Shown here: positions 8,482 to 15,581 of the stretch, piece by piece
How positions within the stretch are numbered: the first letter of the stretch is position 1
Layout: each line of letters starts with the position of its first letter
From: UBA4416 sp046345275
GTDB lineage: Bacteria > Bacteroidota > Bacteroidia > B-17B0 > Aurantibacillaceae
Length of the DNA: 32,183 nt
Reading direction: 5' to 3'
Assembly: GCA_046345275.1 (NCBI GenBank)
Contig: JBKDJY010000042.1
Location: 1 to 32,183, forward strand
Position numbers and translations under genes: made by a program
Notes under the pieces: generated by a model
What the model was told of the DNA's origin: nothing
The model's input: only the letters and a program-made list of their open reading frames with translations
Database searches by the model: none

Positions 8482-9708
8482 ATGAGAACCCATAAAATAA
8501 CTACAAATTCAATTTCAGTACTCGCATTCATTCTTGTTACACTATTTTCAAAAGCTCAAGAATATCCTTTTATTAAATATGATAAAAGTGTTTTACACCT
8601 CAGTAAAGACAGTTCACAAATCATGAATTTATATCAAAAAATGGATAGCTTAAGAGAGGGGAAGAAGAAGAAAATTTCCATCGTTCATTTTGGCGGATCT
8701 CATATTCAAGCTGGGTTTTGGACAGAAGTGTTAATGGATGGATTTCAAAAGATGGGTGATTTTAAAGGTGGTGGAACTTTTGTTTTTCCATTTGCCATCG
8801 TTAAATCAAATAGCCCACATTTTTTTAAATCATTTACAACTGGTAATTGGATTAGAAAACGCAATTCGCTTTCTAAAGAAATGTGTGAAAATCTTGGAAT
8901 GGCTGGAATGGCTGGAATAACAAATGATAGTACGAATACGTTTGGATTTAAAATGTTACCAAATACGCATCATCAATCATTTAATTCAGTAAAAATATAT
9001 CATAATTTTAATCCAAGTTTCGAGATTTCAATTACAAATCAAGCGAGCGTCTTTTTTGAACGCAAAGATTTTATTGAAAAAAGTTATACTGAATTTGTTT
9101 TTGAAACTTATCTCGATTCTATTAATTTCAGTTTAAAAAGGAAAGACACCATTATTCCTAACTTTATGTTGCGCGGATTTAGCATAGAAAATTCAAATCC
9201 TGGTTTTTATTATGCATCTATTGGTGTAAATGGTGCAAGTACTTCTTCATACCTGAGATGTCAAGAATTTGTATGCGAGCTTTCGTCATTGGCTCCAGAT
9301 TTGGTTATTTTTTCATTAGGTGTGAATGATACGCATGATAAAAATTTTACAAAAAAACAATACATGGCAAATTATGACAGCTTAATTTCACTAGTAAAAA
9401 TAGCCTCTCCCAATTGCAGTTTTTTATTTACAACCGTTACAGATAATTATTTTAATAAAAAAACACCCAACAAACGACCTCAACAAGCGCAAGAAGCAAT
9501 ATTTGAATTGATGGAAAAACACCATACTGCTGTTTATGATTTGTATTCTGTAATGGGCGGATTTAAGTCTATTTCCAAGTGGTTTAAAGCAGGTTTAGCT
9601 TCAAAAGATAAAGTTCATTTTAATCGTAAAGGGTACACCATTTTAGCTACATTAATGTTAGAAGCAATCAATAAAAGTTATTACGCCAACTCTAAAATAA
9701 AAAAATAA
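8482..9708 (+). CDS. Secreted SGNH-fold protein, second copy in O-acetylation operon
   Basis: A 408-residue protein with a cleavable signal peptide ending near SKAQ-EY (residue 26). SGNH blocks are visible: VHFGGSHIQAG with Ser73, GVNGAS (249-253), SLGVNDTHD with Asn282-Asp283, and KDKVHF with Asp376-His379. Block I reads GGS where the family usually has GDS, so the residue next to the nucleophile has changed while Ser, Asn, Asp and His remain. It starts 4 bases after the first SGNH gene and precedes the MBOAT gene by 50 bases, so the three form one unit. By analogy with AlgX/AlgJ and PatB it should accept acetyl groups in the periplasm and pass them to a glycan; the acceptor is unknown. Confidence 0.85.
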   Translation: MRTHKITTNSISVLAFILVTLFSKAQEYPFIKYDKSVLHLSKDSSQIMNLYQKMDSLREGKKKKISIVHFGGSHIQAGFWTEVLMDGFQKMGDFKGGGTFVFPFAIVKSNSPHFFKSFTTGNWIRKRNSLSKEMCENLGMAGMAGITNDSTNTFGFKMLPNTHHQSFNSVKIYHNFNPSFEISITNQASVFFERKDFIEKSYTEFVFETYLDSINFSLKRKDTIIPNFMLRGFSIENSNPGFYYASIGVNGASTSSYLRCQEFVCELSSLAPDLVIFSLGVNDTHDKNFTKKQYMANYDSLISLVKIASPNCSFLFTTVTDNYFNKKTPNKRPQQAQEAIFELMEKHHTAVYDLYSVMGGFKSISKWFKAGLASKDKVHFNRKGYTILATLMLEAINKSYYANSKIKK

Positions 9709-9758
9709 AGGCCTTAAAAAATAAAAATAGATAGGTTAAATAATCAAGATAATCAAAC

Positions 9759-11432
9759 ATGCTTTCAATAAATGATTTGATAACATATTTAAAGCCTTAT
9801 TTTCTTTATAAGAAAGGAGCGCCGATTATATTTACTCAGCTTTACTTTTGGGGCTTCTTTATCATTGTATTGGCTTTCTATTCTCTGATTTATAGGAAAA
9901 ATACGTTACGCACATTTTATTTATTATTGATAAGTCTATTTTTTTATTACAAAACGAGTGGCGTGTTTTTAATTTTACTCGTATTTACCATTATCAGTGA
10001 TTATAATTGGGGGAACTTCATTCATAAAAGTAAAAATGAAAATTCGAAAAAAATTTATCTCACGTTCAGTATTCTTATCAATTTATTTTTATTGTGTTAT
10101 TTTAAGTATGCCTATTTCTTTGCTGATAGCATTAATCAGATTGCAGGTTTAAATATTTCATTTTTCAACCATTTTTCTCAATTTAGTAATACGTTTTTAG
10201 GAACCCATGATCCCATTGATAAATTAATTTTACCAGTAGGAATTTCTTTTTTCACCTTTCAATCCATTTCATATACCATCGATTTATATAGAGGAAAAGT
10301 GCAACCCGTTAAATCAATATTTGATTATGGTTTTTTTGTATGCTTTTTCCCGCACTTGGTATCGGGGCCAATTGTTAAAGCCAACGAATTTTTATATCAA
10401 ATCTATGAGCCTTATAATTTGCAAAGAAAAGAATTTGGGCTTTCCATTTTTTGGATAATAAACGGCTTATGCAAAAAAATAATGGCAGATTACATTGCCA
10501 TTAATTACGTTGATCGCATTTTTGAAAATCCAAATTATTATTCTGGTTTAGAAACAACATTTGGAATTTTTGGTTATTCATTACAAATTTATGCCGATTT
10601 TAGTGGTTATACAGATATCGCAATTGGTATTGCCTTACTGTTAGGCTATCGGCTAAAAACAAATTTTAAATCTCCTTATAAAGCTCAAGACGTCAGCGAG
10701 TTTTGGAAACGCTGGCACATTTCACTTTCTACCTGGCTAAAAGATTACTTATACATTCCTTTGGGTGGAAATAAAAAAGGCACAGTAGCTTCCTACATTT
10801 GCATTATTTTTTTATCCATCGTTTTAATACTGCTGACTGGAGAAATTTGGTTATTGCTTTTATTGTTATTTATGGCTATTATTTTTGTTCTTATGTTTTA
10901 TTTCTCGTCAAAAATTAGGCAAAGCATTGATACAAATATTAATTTACTTGTTACAATGCTTTTAGGAGGCTTTTGGCACGGGAGCTCTTGGCTGTTTATT
11001 ATTTGGGGAGGATTAAATGGCATAGGTTTAGTTATTCATAAATTTTGGAAAAATTATTCGCCATTTAAAAATTCTACATCATGGTTTATAAAAATAATCA
11101 TGGTATTAATCACTTTAAGTTTCATCAGTTTTACCAGAATTTTTTTTAGAAGTGATAGTTTAGAAACCGTTTATTTAATTTTTGATAGACTTAGTAATCA
11201 TTTTGATGGCAATTTATTTTTTGAAATAATAAAAGGTTATCGGATGGTATTTTTAGTAATGCTTTGTGGATATTTAATCCATTGGATACCTGAACGTATA
11301 AAAGAAAATTACAGGCTATGGTTTGCCAAATTACCACTGCCAATGATGAGTGTATTCGTTATCATTGCTGTGTTTTTTATTTACCAGCTAATCAGTGGAA
11401 ACATGCAGCCATTTATTTATTTTCAATTTTAA
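9759..11432 (+). CDS. MBOAT family O-acyltransferase (AlgI/PatA-like)
   Basis: A 557-residue polytopic inner-membrane protein of the membrane-bound O-acyltransferase family. It moves acetyl groups from cytoplasmic acetyl-CoA across the membrane for glycan O-acetylation. Key signatures are FPHLVSGPI (197-205), YADFSGYTDIAIG (278-290), FWKRWHISLSTWLKDYLYIPLGG with His320, and LLGGFWHGSSW with the catalytic His407. Two extra hydrophobic segments (about 344-361 and 363-382) sit between the two conserved His motifs, longer than in AlgI. Together with the two upstream SGNH genes it makes a complete transfer system. The target could be an exopolysaccharide, O-antigen or peptidoglycan; no glycan biosynthesis genes lie next to it to decide. 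Confidence 0.92.
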   Translation: MLSINDLITYLKPYFLYKKGAPIIFTQLYFWGFFIIVLAFYSLIYRKNTLRTFYLLLISLFFYYKTSGVFLILLVFTIISDYNWGNFIHKSKNENSKKIYLTFSILINLFLLCYFKYAYFFADSINQIAGLNISFFNHFSQFSNTFLGTHDPIDKLILPVGISFFTFQSISYTIDLYRGKVQPVKSIFDYGFFVCFFPHLVSGPIVKANEFLYQIYEPYNLQRKEFGLSIFWIINGLCKKIMADYIAINYVDRIFENPNYYSGLETTFGIFGYSLQIYADFSGYTDIAIGIALLLGYRLKTNFKSPYKAQDVSEFWKRWHISLSTWLKDYLYIPLGGNKKGTVASYICIIFLSIVLILLTGEIWLLLLLLFMAIIFVLMFYFSSKIRQSIDTNINLLVTMLLGGFWHGSSWLFIIWGGLNGIGLVIHKFWKNYSPFKNSTSWFIKIIMVLITLSFISFTRIFFRSDSLETVYLIFDRLSNHFDGNLFFEIIKGYRMVFLVMLCGYLIHWIPERIKENYRLWFAKLPLPMMSVFVIIAVFFIYQLISGNMQPFIYFQF

Positions 11433-11458
11433 AAAATCCTTATTCCTATTTAATATTT

Positions 11459-12121
11459 TTACCATTCGGCAGGGCCATATTTTTTTGAAAGCTCATGCGT
11501 TGGTGCTATCAGATAAAATAGTTGGTCGAACCATAACATTAATTTAAAACCATACGTTGGTGAATTTAATTTTTCACCGATGCGTTTGGTGTTTTTTAAA
11601 GTAAATCGATATCCAATATCAGTGCCTAAACCAACCCATCTTGTTAATTTAAATTGCACAGAAATTCCTGGTTCATACAAGAGCAAAATATGTTTTTTTG
11701 ATTCAACCTTGGCATTGTTGTTAACATATTGAAACCATGCCAAGCCTGTTCCTAACTGCAAAGGCACACTTAATTGCCAACGTTTTGTTTTATAAAAAAC
11801 AAAATCTGTATAATATGCCACATAGCCAAACTTCAAATAATTTTTTACAATTTCTTTATTTCCAAGAGAATTTATTATTTCCAAGTCATCGCTTACATTG
11901 GACCTTAGCCAGCTATAACCAATGCCTACTTTTAACTTTTTTTGAAAAATTAATCCTACTCTAAACCCAGAAACTTTTACAAGTTCATTCCTTAAAAAAG
12001 AAAACCTTGATTCCAAACGAATGCCAATATTAGGTTTTTTATTGGTCAATGATTTGATCGTATCTAAAAATTGAGCTTTTCCAAAAATAGTAAGTCCTAT
12101 AAAAACGGATATAAACAACAT
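11459..12121 (-). CDS. Small outer-membrane beta-barrel-like protein, unknown
   Basis: About 220 residues with an N-terminal signal peptide (MLFISVFIGLTIFGKAQ) followed by alternating amphipathic strands rich in aromatic ends: FRVGLIFQKKLKVGIGYSWL, YVAYYTDFVFY, WQLSVPLQLGTGLAWF and WVGLGTDIGYRFTL. This pattern fits an 8-10 strand outer-membrane barrel. I did not recognise a named family. I prefer the ATG at 12121 to the GTG at 12127 because a TATTTTTG element lies just upstream (12139-12132). The gene is convergent with the MBOAT gene (26 bases apart) and divergent from recG. Confidence 0.75.
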   Translation of the reverse strand: MLFISVFIGLTIFGKAQFLDTIKSLTNKKPNIGIRLESRFSFLRNELVKVSGFRVGLIFQKKLKVGIGYSWLRSNVSDDLEIINSLGNKEIVKNYLKFGYVAYYTDFVFYKTKRWQLSVPLQLGTGLAWFQYVNNNAKVESKKHILLLYEPGISVQFKLTRWVGLGTDIGYRFTLKNTKRIGEKLNSPTYGFKLMLWFDQLFYLIAPTHELSKKYGPAEW

Positions 12122-12131
12122 TCTCACTGAA

Positions 12132-12139
12132 CAAAAATA
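12132..12139 (-). promoter_or_regulatory. Possible -7 element for the beta-barrel gene
   Basis: On the minus strand the bases read TATTTTTG, an exact match to the Bacteroidota -7 consensus TAnnTTTG. It lies about 10 bases before the ATG at 12121. No TTG is found at the expected -33 distance, so this is only a half match, and the leader would be nearly absent. Confidence 0.3.
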
Positions 12140-12176
12140 AAACAGATTATGAGTGCTATGATGATAAAAACAGTAA

Positions 12177-12207
12177 TTGTATTAACAAAAATCTAATACT
12201 ATTTTTG
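12177..12207 (+). promoter_or_regulatory. Bacteroidota-type promoter for recG
   Basis: TTG at 12177-12179 is followed after 20 bases by TATTTTTG at 12200-12207, matching the -33/-7 consensus TTG-N17-23-TAnnTTTG. The expected transcription start, about 12212-12214, gives a leader of under 10 bases to the ATG at 12220. The TTG that could extend the recG frame at 12205 lies inside the -7 element, so it is not the start. Confidence 0.5.
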
Positions 12208-12219
12208 TTACTCGTGAAT

Positions 12220-14328
12220 ATGAGCCAAACTTTTTTGTCAACCCCAATTGGATACCTAAAAGGAATTGGTCCGATGCGCGCCGAAGCGTTACAAAAAGAA
12301 TTGCATATTTATACCTATCAAGATTTAATGACTCATTATCCTTTTCGTTATGTTGATAGAACTAAGTTTTTTCAAATTAATGAAGTAAACGAAGATGGGG
12401 TTTCTTATCAACTCCTAGGCTTTATAGAAAGCATGGAAATCATAGGTGAAAAGCGTTCAAAAAGATTGGTTGTAAAATTTAGAGATAGAACTGGAGTTAT
12501 CGACTTAGTTTGGTTTCAAGGACATAAATGGATGTCAGAAAAATTAAAATTACAAACAGAATATATAGTTTACGGGAAAGCAACTTTGTTTAATCATAAA
12601 TTTAATATTTCTCATCCTGACATTGAAGTTGTATCAAAAGAAATTTTGGCTCAGCAATCAGCATTTCAGCCAGTTTATCACAGTACAGAAAAGTTAAAAT
12701 TAAAAACTTTGGATAGTGAAGGAATAAAAAAAGCACAACGTATTCTGAGTCATTTACTCACCACAGAAAATATTAAAGAAACATTAACTTCAGGTATCAT
12801 TCATGATTTTAAGCTGATTTCCAAACTTGATGCTTTGAAACAAATTCATTTTCCTGATTCCAAAGAACAACTAGAAAAGGCAAAATTCCGATTAAAATTT
12901 GAAGAACTTTTTTATAACCAACTGAAACTTTTAAGATTAAATCACCTCAGACATATAACTACAAAAGGTTTTGTGTTTTCTAAAGTTGGCGATGCTTTTA
13001 ATTTGTTTTATAAAAATCACTTACCTTTTGAATTGACCAATGCGCAAAAAAGAGTGGTAAAAGAAATTCGCATTGATATGGGTTCTGGAAAACAAATGAG
13101 TCGTTTGGTGCAAGGAGATGTAGGAAGTGGAAAAACTCTGGTAGCTTTGTTAAGCATGTTACTGGCCATAGACAATGATTTCCAAGCTTGTTTAATGGCT
13201 CCTACCGAAATACTAGCAAAGCAACACTTTGACACAATTTCGGAATTAGTTAAACCCATTGGAATAAAAGTTGCCCTACTTACTGGTTCTTCAACTACAA
13301 AGGCGCGCAAAATTTTACATCAAGATTTGGAAACTGGCGAAATCAATCTATTAATTGGAACTCACGCTTTAATTGAAGATGCCGTAATTTTTAAAAATTT
13401 AGGTTTAGTTGTTATTGATGAACAACATCGCTTTGGTGTTGAACAACGTGGAAAAATGCATAAAAAAAACAGACAACCTCCTCATGTTTTAATTATGACG
13501 GCTACGCCAATTCCCCGCACATTGGCAATGACATTGTATGGGGATTTAGATACATCCATTATTGACGAGCTTCCTCCTGGAAGAAAACCCATAACAACAA
13601 TGCACTTTATGGAAAATCAAAGGCTGCGTCTCATTGGTTTTATGAAAGAACAAATTGCTTTAGGAAGGCAGATTTATGTGGTTTATCCTTTGATTCAAGA
13701 AAGTGAAAAACTTGATTTTCAAAATCTTCAACATGGTTACGACTGCTTAGTGGATGATTTCAAACCCCCACAATATCAGATAAGCATCGTGCATGGAAAG
13801 CTTAAACAAAAGGAAAAAGATTTTGAAATGCAACGATTTATTCAAAAACAAACACAAATAATGGTTGCTACTACCGTAATTGAAGTGGGCGTAAACATAC
13901 CAAATGCAAGCGTTATGGTAATTGAAAGTGCGGAAAGATTTGGCTTAGCACAATTACATCAATTGCGTGGAAGAGTAGGTAGGGGGGCCGATAAATCTTT
14001 TTGTGTGTTAATGACATCTTATAAACTTGGTGCAGATAGTAAATTAAGAATGGAAACCATGGTAAGAACCAACGATGGTTTCGAAATTAGCGAAGTAGAT
14101 TTAAAATTACGTGGGCCTGGAGATTTGGATGGAACGCAGCAAAGTGGCGTTTTAGATTTTAAAATTGCCGATTTGGTTCAGGATGGTCAAATATTACAAT
14201 TGGCACGATCTGCTGCACAAACGATTTTAAACGAAGATGAGAGTTTGACACATCCTGAAAATCAATTACTCCTCAATCAATTAACTTTATTGGCGCAAAG
14301 CAAAAGCTCTTGGAGTAAAATCGGATAA
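12220..14328 (+). CDS. recG: ATP-dependent DNA helicase RecG
   Basis: A 702-residue superfamily 2 helicase that remodels stalled replication forks and branched recombination intermediates. The N-terminal wedge/OB-fold domain (about 65-140) carries the DRTG/WFQG strand pattern. The helicase core shows Walker A GDVGSGKT (299-306), motif Ia MAPTEILAKQH, the Walker B box VVIDEQHRFG near residue 400, motif III MTATPIPRTLAMT, and motifs V-VI VIEVGVNIPNA and QLHQLRGRVGRG. The length fits the family (E. coli 693). The start is ATG 12220, not the upstream TTG, because a promoter element overlaps the latter. It is a single gene flanked by a divergent barrel gene and a separately promoted small gene. 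Confidence 0.97.
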   Translation: MSQTFLSTPIGYLKGIGPMRAEALQKELHIYTYQDLMTHYPFRYVDRTKFFQINEVNEDGVSYQLLGFIESMEIIGEKRSKRLVVKFRDRTGVIDLVWFQGHKWMSEKLKLQTEYIVYGKATLFNHKFNISHPDIEVVSKEILAQQSAFQPVYHSTEKLKLKTLDSEGIKKAQRILSHLLTTENIKETLTSGIIHDFKLISKLDALKQIHFPDSKEQLEKAKFRLKFEELFYNQLKLLRLNHLRHITTKGFVFSKVGDAFNLFYKNHLPFELTNAQKRVVKEIRIDMGSGKQMSRLVQGDVGSGKTLVALLSMLLAIDNDFQACLMAPTEILAKQHFDTISELVKPIGIKVALLTGSSTTKARKILHQDLETGEINLLIGTHALIEDAVIFKNLGLVVIDEQHRFGVEQRGKMHKKNRQPPHVLIMTATPIPRTLAMTLYGDLDTSIIDELPPGRKPITTMHFMENQRLRLIGFMKEQIALGRQIYVVYPLIQESEKLDFQNLQHGYDCLVDDFKPPQYQISIVHGKLKQKEKDFEMQRFIQKQTQIMVATTVIEVGVNIPNASVMVIESAERFGLAQLHQLRGRVGRGADKSFCVLMTSYKLGADSKLRMETMVRTNDGFEISEVDLKLRGPGDLDGTQQSGVLDFKIADLVQDGQILQLARSAAQTILNEDESLTHPENQLLLNQLTLLAQSKSSWSKIG

Positions 14329-14329
14329 T

Positions 14330-14359
14330 TTGCAATTATTTATAAAAAAACTACTTTTG
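14330..14359 (+). promoter_or_regulatory. Bacteroidota-type promoter for the small secreted-peptide gene
   Basis: TTG at 14330-14332, immediately after the recG stop codon, is followed after 19 bases by TACTTTTG at 14352-14359, an exact TAnnTTTG. The ATG of the small gene is 14 bases downstream. Spacing and sequence both fit the phylum consensus, which supports a real, separately transcribed small gene. Confidence 0.5.
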
Positions 14360-14373
14360 ATAAAAAAACCATC

Positions 14374-14637
14374 ATGAAAATTGTCTTGTCATGTTATATA
14401 ATTTTGTTCATTGGTTTATTTAAAGTTCAATCTGCAAATACAGCGCCTCAAAATCAAGTAATCGATTACAACAAACCTCCCCAACTAATCAACCATCTTG
14501 AAGAAAAACAACCTGAACAACCTAAAAAATTGAAGACAGAAAAAAAGCCTGGATCTGTTTCAACTTTTTCATTGTTCAAGTTTGTAAACTTCCTTTATAC
14601 AAAGGATAGCTTAAATAACGACATCATTATTATGTAA
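14374..14637 (+). CDS. Small secreted Pro/Lys-rich protein, unknown
   Basis: An 87-residue protein with a convincing signal peptide (residues 1-20, hydrophobic core CYIILFIGLF, ending near VQSA) and a mature part rich in Pro, Lys, Glu and Gln (EEKQPEQPKKLKTEKKPG). The tail SLFKFVNFLYTKDSLNNDIIIM is more hydrophobic. I know of no matching family. Because the mature part has little fold signal it is likely disordered. A well-spaced promoter precedes it, which raises my confidence that it is expressed. The accessory winged-helix gene begins 89 bases downstream, so the end of this small gene may mark the boundary of an acquired segment. Confidence 0.6.
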   Translation: MKIVLSCYIILFIGLFKVQSANTAPQNQVIDYNKPPQLINHLEEKQPEQPKKLKTEKKPGSVSTFSLFKFVNFLYTKDSLNNDIIIM

Positions 14638-14726
14638 GATAGGATAAACAAAGTTAATGTTCCCGTTATGCGAGATGCTTGGAAAACCGAAACACAAGGA
14701 ATAAGTAAACGAAAATTATTTAACGA

Positions 14727-15419
14727 ATGAACCTCAAAGAAGAAAAACAGAAACGAAATAAATTTCTTTATGAAGTTTATAAAGAAGCTAAAGAAAGAAG
14801 TCCAACTTCGCCAATAAGTGCATATTTTAGACTTGCAAAGCATCATAAGTATAATATGCAGACAAAGGAGTTTATAAAAAATGACGAAGAAAGAAGTGGT
14901 TACATTTTAGGTGAACGACTTGGTTTAAATCAAGAAGAAGTGGACGCAATAGTTAAATACTTTTCAGACAACGAAGTTGGATATATTAGATTATTACTCC
15001 AACAATTCAGTATAACTCAACTTGGCGTAAAATATTTGGAAAGCCTTGAAGAAGATCCTTACTATCCAGTTCAAATCCATCACAACACGATTTTACTTGG
15101 CGAAAATGCAACCGCACAGATTCAACAAAATACAAATAACTCAATTCAGACACAACAAATAACCTATACAAAAGAAAATATTAATGAACTGTTTTCTCTA
15201 CTCAAGGCAGACCTTGCGAAACTTAATCAGGAGCAAGAAGAAGAATTAAGTGCAGAAATTGAAAATGCTATTAAGCAACTAGACAAAGGGAAGGACATAA
15301 AATCACGACTAGATACAATAGGCGGAATACTTAAAGACATTGGGATTGAAACATTTGTAAGTTTAGCTGCTTCTCCTATTGTGAATATATTAAAACCTAT
15401 ATTGGGAATACCTTTCTGA
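14727..15419 (+). CDS. Winged-helix / coiled-coil protein with hydrophobic C-terminal tail, unknown
   Basis: A 230-residue protein in four parts. Residues 1-108 look like a winged helix: basic N terminus, then ERLGLNQEEVDAIVKYF as a recognition-type helix pair and FSITQLGVKYLESLEE as the wing and final helix. Residues 115-148 form a short polar Gln/Asn-rich repeat (AQIQQNTNNSIQTQQ). Residues 150-190 are a charged coiled coil (LLKADLAKLNQEQEEELSAEIENAI). Residues 200-230 are hydrophobic (FVSLAASPIVNILKPILGIPF). I recall this architecture from scattered accessory proteins of unknown function, so a regulatory or defence role is a guess. It has no partner gene beside it and is flanked downstream by a likely terminator, which suggests a stand-alone, possibly acquired gene. 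Confidence 0.75.
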   Translation: MNLKEEKQKRNKFLYEVYKEAKERSPTSPISAYFRLAKHHKYNMQTKEFIKNDEERSGYILGERLGLNQEEVDAIVKYFSDNEVGYIRLLLQQFSITQLGVKYLESLEEDPYYPVQIHHNTILLGENATAQIQQNTNNSIQTQQITYTKENINELFSLLKADLAKLNQEQEEELSAEIENAIKQLDKGKDIKSRLDTIGGILKDIGIETFVSLAASPIVNILKPILGIPF

Positions 15420-15499
15420 ACAAACAATGCTGAGACAAAAAGAACAACCTCATAATAACAACTGGTATCTCCAAAACGATTTTATTTTTGAAGATTTTT

Positions 15500-15537
15500 G
15501 AATGATCATGTCTTAAAAAGATGTCAAATCATTTTTT
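15500..15537 (+). terminator. Probable intrinsic terminator after the winged-helix gene
   Basis: The outer stem AATGAT (15501-15506) pairs with ATCATT (15528-15533). An inner stem around TCTT (15511-15514) pairs with AAGA (15518-15521), extended by wobble pairs, with an AAA loop. Six T residues (15532-15537) follow. The T tract is on the plus-strand side only, so it should stop transcription from the gene at 14727. Confidence 0.45.
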
Positions 15538-15581
15538 AAGAAAAACATTTTTAACTCTTTTAAATGCTTAATCAATGAACG

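Noticed and set aside
8898..8920. Tandem GGAATGGCT repeat within the second SGNH gene
   Set aside because: Only two and a half copies, in frame (MAGMAG), with no sign of expansion; likely ordinary coding sequence.
14665..14671. GTTATGC, resembling part of an integron attC core
   Set aside because: A seven-base match alone is expected by chance; no paired inverse core or folded attC structure is seen, and no integrase gene is in the window.
14595..14846. An 83-codon minus-strand frame crossing the gap between the two small plus-strand genes
   Set aside because: It is antisense to the start of the winged-helix gene and the end of the secreted-peptide gene; the Phe/Ser/Lys composition is that of a shadow frame.
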